This document shows positions 1 through 11,707 of a stretch of 64,000 bases of DNA, one piece after another. The stretch covers positions 3,906,001 to 3,970,000 of the forward strand of contig JAVHKY010000013.1 in NCBI GenBank assembly GCA_035079385.1. The letters are read 5' to 3'. The position numbers and the translations under genes are program-made. The notes below the pieces were generated by a model that was not told the origin of the DNA, searched no databases, and was given only the letters and a program-made list of their open reading frames with translations. Position 1 is the first letter of the stretch; each line of letters opens with the position of its first letter. Source of the DNA: Aspidiotus rigidus. Its lineage: Eukaryota; Arthropoda; Insecta; Hemiptera; Diaspididae.

Positions 1-297
1 AAATTCTCTTCTGGATTTTTCTCTACATCGTGATAAGAACTTACAGTAGGAATTTATGCAGATTACAAGAGAGGTCGCAGAATAATTAATGTAATAAATT
101 TTATAAATCATATCTTGTACGTCATTCAGAATGTTATTGGTATTCCAATGATTGTCGTCACCAGTGGCCAATTTAGGTGCAACATAAAGATATTTACAAG
201 ATGCAAAAATCTTGAAACACACATTTTGATTAGCTTGTCTTCAACTGTACGTACATGATATGGACTCGCACTTTACACTGCTCTCACAGAATGCTGC
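1..297. other. Gene-free left edge
   Basis: No open frame, RNA gene or repeat that I recognise. The sequence is AT-rich and ends at the left direct repeat of the insertion that follows. Confidence 0.5.
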
Positions 298-725
298 CAA
301 TCCATATTACAAGAAATAACGAGGCTTTTCCCGCACTGTTTTTTATTAAAATATCGTGACGTTTCGGCCCAGCTAGTGGCCTTTATCAAACGAGACTGAA
401 GATGAGGAAAACAAGAACGTAGACTACGGGTAATACAGTACCTAGGTATGTAAGCCGTGAGTCATAAGGTGAAGGAAAACATGAAATTATCTGCTGATGT
501 TAAAATTTATGGATGATGAGGTTCGTTTTATTTTAACTTGCATAGTCACTATTTTCCCGAAGATACGTTTTGTTTCGATGTCTGTTAATAAATTAAAAAT
601 TGTCGCCATAATTTCAAGTGAAGGTGGACGAATTTTTCGCGTGCAAGTGCGGGAAAAGCCTCGTTATTTCTTTTAATTATTTATCCTTGCACGCGAAAAA
701 TTCGTCCACCTTCAATCCATATTAC
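298..725 (-). mobile_element. Retroelement-tail insertion with 13-bp direct repeats
   Basis: The 13-mer CAATCCATATTAC occurs at 298-310 and again at 713-725, flanking about 400 bp, as a target-site duplication would. On the minus strand the insert has a tail typical of Penelope-like and related elements: GATAAAGGCC, then GGCCGAAACGTC at about 397-351. It also contains two inverted-repeat pairs: 311-336 with 648-672, and 619-646 with 685-713. The middle copies can therefore pair either with each other or with the distant arm. No open frame survives, so it is probably a short 5'-truncated or non-autonomous copy. The class is inferred from the tail motif and duplication only. Confidence 0.5.
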
Positions 726-2690
726 GTAGTAATATATTATATAATTATAGTCAAAGTAGCTTGTGCTATAATTTTTTATATCAGTCCTGGAGGTCCAAGG
801 GGTCCAGGCAGCCCTGGTAGCAAAGTTGAACGATCATTCAGTTTCCATTAATTTGATCTATGCGACTAGGTAAATTGGAGAACAATCTCAAATACAAGAT
901 GAGTCAATTTTTTAAACCTTTGAGAGGTATCTTTCACAATCATCCACTGCAATTTGCATAAAGAATATTTTGTCACAAAGTTACACGTATTGATATCACA
1001 ATTGGTGACGAGAAATTCCAAGTGCGATTTATGCGCATTTACATCCATCCGTTCTTAAATTTTTCCCAATTGACATTTCGGGATGCTCATTAAACTCAAG
1101 TGAGAACAATATTCCTCTTTTCATTTACCAAGGACATTAAAGCTGAACAAATGGTTTTACGAACTTTTGCACTGTTGAAAGCCAGTTTCAAATGTGAGAG
1201 TTTGAGTTTAGGTTGCCGAAGTAGTGATGACAAATCCAATTGTTTTCCTCCACGATTTGTGCGTCTTAGTGGAGACATTAGATCTTGAGATAAGGATCAA
1301 TATTTCAAAGTTACATCCTACGAGTATGTGGGCTATTTTTACAATGAGCCCTAAAATAATATTATGTCGACCCCTTTTTGCAGGATTTAGAGCGAAAAGA
1401 CCATCTGTAGTATTTTTCGTTTGAACAAAATATTTTGCGTTTGCTTCTCACGGGATAAAGAAATTCTGCATACCGTGTTTGACTTTGGATCTCATGACAG
1501 GACACAAAAATTCTTAAAATTTATCAACTGTAAATTAAACATCATCCAAAATCCCGTGTCTGAACCCCGCGCAAATATGGTTGCACCTGGTTTGCGGCCT
1601 CGAGGATACTTTTCGCGGCCCAACTGAAATAAAAAAATTACCCGAATGAAAGTTAGGGCTATTGAAAATGTTGATTGATTGTCCTCTGCAGAAGTGTCAT
1701 CTACCACCAGTGTGCAAGTGGTGACGAACACCCCACGATTCCCATTCGTTTCTCATTATTTCTCATTCGTCCAGTGAATCAGTGTTTGTACTCTTATTTC
1801 ATAATTTGACCTAGGTCGGAGTCGGTTCCGTAAAATTCAGTCTTTAGGACTCACTCAAACATACAGAAGTAAGACCGTTGAAGGATCATTTTTTCGTTCA
1901 TTCTTTGGCTTGTCTTTTTTCAACCCAAACGCTATTGAAGACTTTTATTTGAAAGATTTTATGGTAAACGAACCACGTGATAAACAGATACGCGCTTTCT
2001 GTGCGTATGTATTCAACAATTATATTCCTTCTACCACCCAAAGTACAGAGAGTGTTAGCCGAACAACAATGCATGCGAAAGCTTGCATAGTTAATTAAAT
2101 GGGCTGTTGTATTACTCGCACCCGCAGATCTTCCTTTTGATTGACGCGCTGTTGGAGATATAAGAACACGTCTATTCCATAATGTTATCGGTTAATATTA
2201 CCAAGCAATTCAAGTGTAGTCGAGATAAAGGGATATTCATTCAGAAAACTATAGACGATTTCAAAGAGGGCAGTATAACTGCCATGGAATATGTTAAGAT
2301 ATTATCACGCAAGTCCTAACCTTACAAGCGAAAGTAACAAATTATTAAGTTATTCACTCTAATATTTTCTTGTTTTACAACAACTTTTATTACTTCTTTG
2401 ACTCAAGTTTTACTGACGCTGACGTATACGCTGCAATCATTTTCTAAGAGACTATAATTTTTTTCCGGCTGCAACTTGGACAGTGGGTGGGACGCAAACT
2501 GTACATTTAGGGCCGCAAACTCCCAACAGCCGCAAATATGCGATGTCAAGAGAATAATTAGTTTCAAACCTTCTGAGAATTAAGATGCGTATGCCCCAGC
2601 CTTTCCCAACGATTGAATTTTTAAGTGAGAATCGGTGGAGTCGTTAGTCTTCCCTCCAATTGACGGGGCGACGGGGACAGCAACAACTAA
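726..2690. other. Gene-free stretch, no recognised gene
   Basis: Only short open frames on both strands. A minus-strand frame at 866-1048 (60 codons) reads like protein but matches no family I know. A short Gly/Pro-rich patch lies at about 788-825 (see rejected items). No convincing repeats. Confidence 0.4.
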
Positions 2691-2721
2691 TTAAATCATT
2701 CACAGATAGGGTATATGTGTA

Positions 2722-2977
2722 GAGCAGCAAGCAGCCTTTGAAAACGTAGAGAAAGCAATTGCGTCAGATCCAATAGTTTCACATCCTAAATTGTTCAGAT
2801 TCACCCATGGTACTCTCGAGGGATACTCGTCCAACCAAACTTAGAGCACTACTGGCCCACATAATTGATGGTGAAGAACGACCACTAGTGTTTGCGTCTT
2901 GAATTTTAACATCGACAGAAAAACATTATTCCCGAATAGATTATGAAGAAGCACTGGCCACTAAGGACCATTTTTAA
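2722..2977 (+). pseudogene. Ty3/Gypsy-type RT-RNase H remnant
   Basis: Two plus-strand frames together resemble the RT/RNase H connection of Ty3/Gypsy polyproteins. The first (about 2730-2830) reads AAFENVEKAIASDPIVSHPK, the usual xAFxxlKxxlxsdPvLxhp pattern. After a frameshift, about 2853-2977 reads DGEERPLVFAS, a stop, then STEKHYSRIDYEEALATKDHF-like sequence. This matches the family pattern DG-E-RPI-FASR-L---EKxYSxxxxEALA. The frameshift, the in-frame stop and the absence of flanking domains show a dead fragment. No LTRs are visible nearby. Family recognition is by pattern memory. Confidence 0.65.
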
Positions 2978-2984
2978 CTTATCC

Positions 2985-5480
2985 TGCTCTCGTAGATACT
3001 CTTTTAACACGTTACAACGAAAAGAAGAAAAAAATTATAATAATAAAAATTCAATAGTCAAAAATAATTGTACATGTAATGAGAAGTACAATTATTAATA
3101 AAAGTTGAACTCAACTTTGTACACCTGGCTGAAAGAAAACGAATGTAGAAAAATGAAAAAATAACTGCGAATGAGATATGGTATATACTGAGGAAGACTT
3201 TGAAGAATAACGTATAGAATTCTTTTTTATTTTCTTATTTTTTCACTAATTTTAGAAAATGACGGGCAGGTAATATCACATACCAATGATAAGTTATAAG
3301 TATGTGTCCCTATATCCACTATACTAACGTGAATAGAGGTCAGTCATTTAATTTGAAGCGTGCTAAGTGTATGTGTCTGTATCTAATATGACTTGGTTAC
3401 GAAGTTCAGTTACGTACAAAATATATGCGATAGATTTTATGGCAGAGCAGACCGGTGTATTCTTCGCGAACGCTTCCAAAACAAAGCCAATCACGCTATC
3501 AAAAACTGTTCGCTTATATCGTTAGCTTTCATTCTTGTAGCATATGGTAAGTCGAGTGACGCTTTTTTCGAATAAACGACGTAATCTGGTTTTAAATTAA
3601 GGAATTTTTCATAAGATTGACCGAGAGAATTTATCGAACTTTAAAAAAATTTCCATCATTTTTTTATCCCAACCAGCATCAAAATTAAAAACATCACTCG
3701 CCGGGTAAATTACCAAGATGAGATTTTTCATGTATGGGCAAATTTAAGCAGCATCAAAAACGCATTGTATATAAATTTGAAGCTGAAAAAAAGAGAGAAA
3801 AAGAGGCTTTCAAGGTCTACATCGCGACCTTCTACCCCAACCCTCCCCTCTTTCCCACCACCGGGTGAGCTCAGGATAGATGAGAGAAAGCGAGAAATTA
3901 TCATTTCATACGCAATATTGTGCAAATTCGGACTCCAAGCAGATCCTTATCTTCAAGGAATTCAGTAATTTCGCAGTGCGTCTCGTACAAGATATATTCC
4001 AGCATCTCCTTAAGAAGGACTACACCATCAAGGAGAAATAAGTATCTACACAGTTCGTGTCGAAAAATCGAACAAGCACGAGTTCCCAATACGGATATCA
4101 ATAATTCTTTGTTCCATAATGTGACATATAAATTCACTAACACATACAGTTGCTAAAGTCGTAAAATATTTCATTGATAAGATAATGCAATATGCAAGGG
4201 TTTTTTGATAAGAATCTATCAGTGAGCCGGATGTATTCTTGAATTGTGCGCTATTAATGAATTCTCCGCTCTTCTTGAATGCATGTTAAAAAGAAGAAAT
4301 GTCTCGAGAAAGAAATTTCATAACGAAAGGTAACGTACATTTTTTACTCGATCCTTACCAGGCGAAACACCTGATAATAAAGGAGGCGCACTAATTATAA
4401 TGCATTAATTTATCAACCTTTCAATCTTGGGCAGTTACTATATTATTATTCTCCGAGTGGAGTGCGCTCCCTTCCTCTCCTCTAATACACTGGGCATATA
4501 GCATTTTTTAGTTTAATATTTTCATTATAATTAATTTAGAGGCTCTTGAGTTACATTAAAGAAAAGATGACTGAATTCCTATTTCTAAAGGCCCACCTCT
4601 TATGAACAAGATGCGAACACAATTTTTAAACGAAGCTTGTAGCTCTTGTTTAGAATCTTCCAGTTTCACTATATCGAAGCGAGTATACACAAAAGGACAG
4701 GTACCGAAAAATTTATTCGAAGTTGACTTAAGATTATTCGCTCTCCTCATTTGCGACGCGTTGAAGGGAAGTGATAATGGCTCGAGCACAGATCATTTGT
4801 GCTCGTTTACGATCGCATTATATTTACAAATTCGATTGTAAAACTCGATTACCAGCGTAGATCTCACTGGGGAGAGAAGCAGTGAGTCATTATTCTTTTG
4901 CCTTGATCTTGGGAAGCTGTGAGCATTTACAGAAAAAGAAAAAGAGAAAAAAAAATGCAAAATATGATGACTTACTACGTCCATATTGACTTCGGATTTT
5001 TTCATGTTGTTCAAAATTATTCTATTTTCGAATTATAATGTCGTCGTCGTCCCGAGATTTATCTGATGATGATAATCAGGTTCAAGTTCTTCGCTATCCA
5101 TATGGAGAAACTTGATGTCCACTCCTACCTCTCTTTCCTTAGTTATGTATTCGCCTCGGACGTCATTCACATATTTTTTTATCACCTCGAAACACCAACG
5201 TTGTTCACTCACATCGTCTTTTTCTATTAGTTTTTACAGCTCTGACCTCGCGACCAAAACGTTAAAAAAGATTTGGAATACAGTCGTTTATGAAGCATCA
5301 CCCAATTTCATCACGTGCGCAATTTTCACTACCTTGTACCAAAAAAAGCTCTTATTTCCCCAAGTTTCACTCCTATCTATATAAATTTATGCAACAAGCA
5401 CATATCTGAAAGATCCGGCTCCACAGAGTCTTTTCTTCGGGAGAATCACTTGTAGTGCAGTGTAGACAAATTAGAAAAGA
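2985..5480. other. Gene-free stretch with minus-strand coding-like frames
   Basis: No recognised gene. Three minus-strand frames read like protein and have no stops: about 5245-5042, 4789-4556 and 4143-3901. They could be exons of an unrecognised minus-strand gene, but I found no matching start, domain or consistent splice phase. A strong-looking donor (ATG|GTAAGTCG) sits at about 3546 on the plus strand with no identified gene. Confidence 0.3.
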
Positions 5481-5482
5481 AA

Positions 5483-5890
5483 CAAGACTGAGTCGCCAAT
5501 CGCCTCAGTATGCGGGTCTCTTGCGTTTTCTCTCTCTCTCTTCATTTCTCTCTGTTAATTCATGAGAATTTATTTTCTTATCTTTTTCAAAAACTGAAAG
5601 CAAAACCAAACATACTGTTAGTCTTTTTTTTTTCAACATTTAGAATGGATCTATTAATCCATTATTGTACTATTATCGTGAAGAACAACTATGACAAAAA
5701 CGGAGAGATTGTCCAGAGTAATATCGTTCATACCAGAAAGAAAACAATGAGGTAATGAAAAGAAGAAACTTTTTCAAAGACTGTATAAGAATTCAGAAAA
5801 TACCTCGCAAAAATAAAACTCGCCAAGGCTGAGCGGAAATTTGGAAGATGCTATGCAAAAATAAAATCCTAGGTGACCCAGATAATACTC
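5483..5890 (+). repeat. Dispersed repeat R1, copy A
   Basis: About 400 bp that recurs at about 56634-57360 (same strand) and 40837-41258 (opposite strand). Shared landmarks are GAGTCGCCAATCGCCTC near the start, a GGGTCTCTTG block, AGAAGAAACTTTTTCAAAG in the middle, and GATGCTATGCAAAAATA near the end. No open frame or obvious terminal repeat, so its class is unknown. This copy lacks the foldback insertion seen in copy B. Confidence 0.65.
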
Positions 5891-7074
5891 ATATATATTT
5901 CAAGTCGTCGCGTCTCAACGTACCTTTCGGTAGGAGACTTTATTTTTTTTTCGCGATTGTATAGGGCTCTTGTATTGCCGAGGCAAGAGCCCCAAAAACA
6001 TTTCGACATAATTGAAGTTCAATTGCTGAAATGGTCAAGAATGATGTTCCAAACGACACACCAATTTCTTCGCGTTCTTCCCCTCGAGCTTTTGTTTTAT
6101 GAGGGTTCAAACTCTCTCAAAATAATGTTCTTTTTTCTTTTTTGTGAGTATCTCGCCTAATACGTATTTTAGAGAAAAAAGTCATCAATCGAAAATTATT
6201 CTTGTAAAATTTCCTATCGGATCATGTATGATGCTCCGTAGCAATTCCAAGACATGATCATTTTCTGTTCTGACTATTATTACTTATTATTATTATGGGA
6301 AAGTACTCCTGGAAGAATACGCATAAGACACCTAGTAGAAATTGCCTTATAATCGCTTCCAAAAATATTTCGTTACTCACAAAGACCCACCGTAATCTCA
6401 AGTATATACAAAACATTTGACCATTTCATTGAACTTAGCAATGCAAGTATGTTCTGCAAACTGCTATCATATTGGTAAGCTGCCGAGCAGTGCGCCCTAT
6501 CTTTACTAGATTCGTATGGCATTCTTTTGGCCATCACAAGTCAGGGTGGCAAGTAGCACTTTTCTGGAATTGTCGGGTTTGGGGGGGAGGGGGGGGGTAG
6601 ATGAGCTTTTTTCCAATAGACCGAGTTTTGACACAGGTTGTCAATTTGTATCGCTATGTGATTCTATTTTGGGTCTCATCCCATGAAGGGTTTTCAAAAA
6701 CTTGGTGCCATCAATGATAAAAACCTCAATCCACAAAGTGGTAGAAAATACGTAAAGAACGACCTGAGAAAAACTCACTCTATTGGATTCATTTGAGAAC
6801 AGTCATAGACAACTACTAATCGAAAATAAAGTACACTAGTCTGAAGTGAACTTTCTGAGTAGAGTATGCAACGTTATTAGTCATTTTGTGGAGAAATTAC
6901 TACTGGTGACTACCTTATGTACGAGTAGTAAGATTAACACTGTTAGAAATCAATTGCCCTAGGACACTTATACAGATACCTTCGTCCACATAGTTTGTCA
7001 ATTGGTAGGCGTTAAAAAAAATGATTACATGTTTGATGTGAATAACTTCTTTTGTTCTTTTAATTTTGTCATAG
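5891..7074. other. Gene-free stretch upstream of the GT92 gene
   Basis: Contains a G-rich tract at about 6579-6597 and no coding exon I can support. A pyrimidine-rich run ending in CATAG at 7070-7074 is a plausible 3' splice site just before the GT92 start codon. If so, a non-coding first exon and the promoter lie somewhere in this interval. I could not place them. Confidence 0.4.
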
Positions 7075-7076
7075 GT

Positions 7077-8594
7077 ATGGATTTTCACATAAATTCGAAA
7101 CAGCGCCGCAAAACTCTTCTATCGTTGGCTGCCGGCCTCGCCATATTGTTACTGTGGATTCATTCATTTTCCAAAAAAACCAGGGAAGCGAGTGAACTGT
7201 TCATGTTGACGCCACGAATAGATCGTTTTCGCTCTCACGCGGAGATGGTACGCATTGCTCAGGAACAGGCTCCTAATTTGCCCATACTATTCTGGGAGGA
7301 ACACAAAGGTGAAGGTCTTTATTACAAAAATAAATCTTGCGCAAGATTTCCCGACGTATATAAACTGAAAGTTAACGACAGGTATTGGCAAAAATTTAGC
7401 TTAAACGGTAAGGTCGTGTATTTATACGGAGCATATTACGACGTGAGAGAGCACTGTACCGATTGTCCAGCTATACGTATCTTGGCATTGATTGACCGTA
7501 ATCTCGAACCTGAGGTAACCTATTGTCAAGTATGGTTTGCCGGTAAAAATGAGCCAGTTATCGTTAGATCATCGCGGTACTTCCTTCTCGCCGGACCACA
7601 TCCCTCACGCCCATTTCTGCCATGTTTGATAACTTATACCTTACCAAAAGAATTTAAAAATCAAGCACCAAGTTTCGTTTCTGTAGTAAATCAAATGTGC
7701 AATACCGCTTCCAACTGTTTACGCGTTATCTTTGATAAGCCCTCGAAGAAAGAAAAATTTGCTGTCTGCGTCAAAATGTTGGACTTTCTGCACGAAGATC
7801 AGTCGATACGTCTGACCGAATGGATTGAGTTGGTAAGTTCATTGGGGGCTGATAAGATATTTCTTTATACACTTTTCGTTCACGAGAACTTGACAAAAGT
7901 TTTGAACTATTACGAACAACAAGGTATGGTTGAGGTAATACCAACTTCATTGGTTGACGATGAAATGAATGTGCCATATCTTCAGCATCTCCATTTATAC
8001 TCGGTCAGCTGGGAGAGAAGATGGGCAAGTGAAGTACTGCAACTAAACGATTGTTTCTACAAGAATATGTACAAATATGATTTTATCGCACCGTTTGATA
8101 CCGACGAAGTAATTGTACCAAAGAAAGAGAACAACTGGACAGCTCTCATGGATACAATATTGACGAAGTCACCAAACACTGAGAAAGAATTCGCTTACTA
8201 CGCATCGTACATGACACTTTTCCCATGTTGTGGAAATGCTACCGTTCAAAACGAAGAAATACCACCACATATGTACATGTTACAGCATGTTCTTTGCGAT
8301 AGAGTGAACATCAATGAAACTCCGAAAAGTTTTTTTGATACCGAAATTATAGAGGGATTGCATAACCATCGCGCGATGAAATGTCTTCAGGGGCCTTGCC
8401 ATTGCTATAATATTCGACGTGAGGATGCTGAATTGTTTCATTATCGTGATGATCCTTATGGATATAGAAATTTATCAACATATTGTGTAGACTTGATAAA
8501 GAAGAATAAAACTGATACCACTCTGTGGAAATTCAAAGAACAAATAATATACCGTTCTATAGAAACACTATATGATTTAGGATTTTACGATTGA
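7077..8594 (+). CDS. Glycosyltransferase family 92 (GALT-1-like)
   Basis: Encodes 505 residues with type II Golgi membrane topology: a short basic N-terminus, one membrane segment at about 13-31, then a luminal catalytic region. The GT92 (formerly DUF23) domain covers about 226-480. The metal-binding DxD is DTD at 341-343 within PFDTDEVIVP, followed by the Cys-rich stretch and the closing HYR at 455-457. Several N-x-S/T sequons fit a luminal enzyme. Known GT92 members such as nematode GALT-1 add beta-1,4-galactose to core fucose of N-glycans; the substrate here is inferred only from family. I chose the ATG at 7077 because a 3' splice site (TTTTGTCATAG) ends at 7074. The longer open frame starting with TTG at 7002 is probably intron. 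The coding sequence has no intron. An ATTAAA lies at about 8731. Confidence 0.88.
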   Translation: MDFHINSKQRRKTLLSLAAGLAILLLWIHSFSKKTREASELFMLTPRIDRFRSHAEMVRIAQEQAPNLPILFWEEHKGEGLYYKNKSCARFPDVYKLKVNDRYWQKFSLNGKVVYLYGAYYDVREHCTDCPAIRILALIDRNLEPEVTYCQVWFAGKNEPVIVRSSRYFLLAGPHPSRPFLPCLITYTLPKEFKNQAPSFVSVVNQMCNTASNCLRVIFDKPSKKEKFAVCVKMLDFLHEDQSIRLTEWIELVSSLGADKIFLYTLFVHENLTKVLNYYEQQGMVEVIPTSLVDDEMNVPYLQHLHLYSVSWERRWASEVLQLNDCFYKNMYKYDFIAPFDTDEVIVPKKENNWTALMDTILTKSPNTEKEFAYYASYMTLFPCCGNATVQNEEIPPHMYMLQHVLCDRVNINETPKSFFDTEIIEGLHNHRAMKCLQGPCHCYNIRREDAELFHYRDDPYGYRNLSTYCVDLIKKNKTDTTLWKFKEQIIYRSIETLYDLGFYD

Positions 8595-8884
8595 TATGAA
8601 AGAGATGATAAGCAACTGGAAAACGTACTTTCTATTTACTTTGACTTTTTGTGATACTAAAAATGTAGTTCTTTCAAAACTGTTGGAAAATATACTCCGA
8701 TGTAAAAACGAATGTACATAATTCCATAAGATTAAATTTTTAATTTTTTGTAATCATTCCATAAAATTTATACCGATCATTAGGAAAAAGACATTACAGT
8801 CATATATACCATCATCATAGATTTAAACAGGTCCATGTCACCATCAGCAGCTCCACCTCGGAATTTTACATTGCGACGACCAGT

Positions 8885-9370
8885 GACATAATTTTATTTT
8901 AAATTTTGTTCACCTGCCATTTTTGCTACAAATATTTCAAATTTGGGGAGCTATAGAAATGCAGCCCCCCCCCCACCTTTGAATTTGGGCTTCAAACCAA
9001 TGTGAAAATTTTGTTCAGCAACCATCAAATTTTATTCACTCATCATTTTCTCGCTGCAGACATTTCAAATTTGGGAAAGGCTGGAAAAATGCAGCCTTAT
9101 AATTGAATTTGCGTTGGAAACGGGTATCATATTTTTCTTCACGTTTTGTTCAAATTAGTTCAGGATTCATTGGATTTTGTTCACCGTTCATTTCCCCGCG
9201 GCAGACGTTTAATGTTTTTGGGCCTGAAGAAATGCACCCTCTTTCCATCCCTCACCGTTGGACTTTCAATCAAAATTCACCCATTATTCTCCAATTATTA
9301 CTCAAATTTCATAATTGAAGACCCACAGAATTGAAATCCCTCCCTCCTCGAACATTCGTATTAATTTTGA
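8885..9370 (+). repeat. Degenerate ~125-145 bp tandem repeat
   Basis: A block containing TTTTGTTCA, a CTGCAGACATTTCAAATTTGG-like segment, then GAAATGCAGCC or GAAATGCACCC recurs about three times, with successive anchors near 8937, 9063 and 9206. The units are clearly related but diverged, and no long open frame is conserved across them. It looks like an old minisatellite or tandem element. Confidence 0.5.
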
Positions 9371-9652
9371 AAGCCTACCCCCCCCCCCCCTCCCGAATTT
9401 GAATGGAATTTTGAGGTCCTAGTGGATTGTATTTTTTGTGCTAAGTTTGTACTAGATTGTGACGTTAAGTATCCAAAAGGAACCTATTCTATGGGGAATC
9501 CCACCGTGTACCGTCCGGCAAAAACTGACCTACTCCATTAAAGTAACTTTTGATCTTCGAGCTGTAGATGATAGTGGTATCCCCTGGACAACCTTGTGGC
9601 ATTTCTGATAGTTTCAGGGCGATGGAGAGAATGGCACCTAAAAGCTAGTCTT

Positions 9653-9955
9653 CTATTGTGGACTCACGATCGGAGGTTGACCTCGGACCCTCTACGAACT
9701 AAGCGGGCAAGAGCACAGAAGCTCTCGTCGCTTCGAGAAATTGAGGGAATGTAACTGGGAAGCTTATCCTCTGCTGTTAACTTGCGGCGAGAGATCAATG
9801 AGAGCCTCTAGTTTGATGAATGCGGGCAAATATTTGGACTGCACGTGGTGCTTAGCAGTGGTGGGAAGTTATCGAGAAGATTATCGCCTGTTGTGGACTC
9901 GCGATAAGAAATCGGCTACAGCTCCATGTTCAATGAGATCGGGCCTATGTACTAT
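9653..9955 (+). repeat. Degenerate ~118 bp tandem repeat, three units
   Basis: Units begin at about 9653 (CTATTGTGGACTCACGAT), 9771 (CTGCTGTTAACTTGCGGC) and 9888 (CTGTTGTGGACTCGCGAT), a spacing of 117-118 bp. Each is followed by a purine-rich segment and GCGGGCAA or TCGGGCC. The 72-codon open frame through it is a by-product of the repeat. Confidence 0.6.
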
Positions 9956-11707
9956 GTAAGCACATAAGCTATAGGCTTAGATATGAGTATAAGCCCGCTG
10001 ATGACGGCACAAGGTACCTAAATGAGGCGTGGACTTCAAAGACAAAATATTAAGGACGTTGTCCAGTATGAGACACACGATCTTTAACAAACACTAAAAA
10101 TTTAGTTCAGACTGAAGACTACAAAGAAGCTTTTTTTGAGCAGATGTTGGCTTCAAAATCGTTTCAAATAGACTCGACTGGGCTGAAATGAAAGTAGTTA
10201 CGAGATGTCATTCGGTGAGGAGTAGAAATGACAGAAATCTTGAATGATGGATTGGGGAAACAAAAACGAACGAAAAAATGAGCGTAGAAATTTGCGAAAT
10301 TTCATAATATATGTTGACAACATGAAGACAATATATGAACACGATCATCAAGTTTTTGAACTTTTAGAAAACTAGAAGCGCTTATCTAATATTGTGTTCG
10401 TATCGTATTTGTGACCTTGAAGAAGAAAACAGAAATTATAAGAAATAGCAATTTGAATAATGTTCTAAGAGACATTCTAAAGACTTCTATACATGAGCCG
10501 CAAATTTTCAAAATTTTCTCTTTAGGTACCTATGCTAAGAAAGGAAACGTACAAAAATTTTAGTTTTTGTCTCGAAACAAAGTGAGTAGGCATTGTATGT
10601 GAGCTCTTGAATTTATTCCAAGACCTAAATTTTAAATTAAACCATCGATTTAACTCCCATTTTCTAATTTCTGAGTCAATATCCTCTAAGCAAAAGTTCA
10701 ATAATAATTTGTTAGACGTAAGTAGATGAAAAAAAAAAAGAAAAAAAAGTGAAGTTCAAGTTCACGACAAAAGCAAGCGTTTTTACCCGGGGACTATCGT
10801 GAAGAACGTACTGAAAATTAGAAAAAAAAAAAAAAAAAGATAACGGTTACATTATTGTGATAAACTGCCACGTCGATAGGTGTCTGCTAATGAAAAATCC
10901 AACTGCCTATCTAAATGAGGTACGAGTGTTGAACAAAAAAAAGTATGTAGAAGCTAATTATAGAGAATATACGACAATAGCGTACGTCTCTGACAAGGAA
11001 AAAAAGTGTTCATAGTTTTGTAAGGTAACTAAAAAAATTAAAAAATGAAGTTATGAATAGAAACGGTGCTGCACATAATTAGTGTTCGTTCTATGAACAT
11101 GATACAGAAGACGGTAAAATCGAACGATCAATTACATTATTGTAGCAATCTGCAACAATTATTACCACCACCTCCAACAGCACAATACACTCAACTCTAT
11201 AACCTTCATCAGTTCCCTCTTGGCCACACTCCTTTACTTACTGATTTGGCTTTACTATGAAACTACATCACTGACCAAAGCAGATAAGTACACACGCCGA
11301 GATGAAATTAAGCTCGATGTTCGGAATTTTTTCAAGTCCATCTCGTAATTAATATAGCTCCATGATCGGAATTTCTCTAATCTCAGATTTTAACTGAGGA
11401 AAAAAAAGTGGCCAAATAGACACCCTGCTACCTCCACTCACTGGTATGAGCCGTTTTGTATTCGGTCATTTAATGAGAGGGAATATTTCAATTGTTGGAC
11501 TATCTATCAAGTCCCCAAACTGAAATCTACTCATGAGAAACCTTTTAAACAATTTGTACTGATCTTTTACTGAATGTACATCACCTTTTTTCCTCGTTTA
11601 AATAATCACGAAAGAATTTTACTCGGATTTATGTATACCAATGATACCATCTTTCTTCATATTATAGAACTTGCGAAATCAATGGACTTCACAGCTCCTT
11701 GAATAAA

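Larger units (their letters stand above)
8595..11707. other. Gene-free stretch with degenerate tandem repeats
   Basis: After the GT92 3' UTR the interval holds two degenerate tandem arrays (listed separately), C-rich tracts at about 8964-8974 and 9380-9390, and A-rich runs at about 10727-10750 and 10819-10839. A fragment at about 9480-9525 (GGAACCTATTCTATGG, then CCGTCCGGCAAAAACTGA) resembles the GGAACCTGTT foldback family at 56.9-59.1 kb. No gene seen. Confidence 0.45.

Noticed and set aside
780..850. Gly/Pro-rich patch that looks like a collagen exon on either strand
   Set aside because: The plus-strand frame does not keep Gly-X-Y spacing. The minus strand gives only four triplets before a stop, with no donor site. 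Too short to support.
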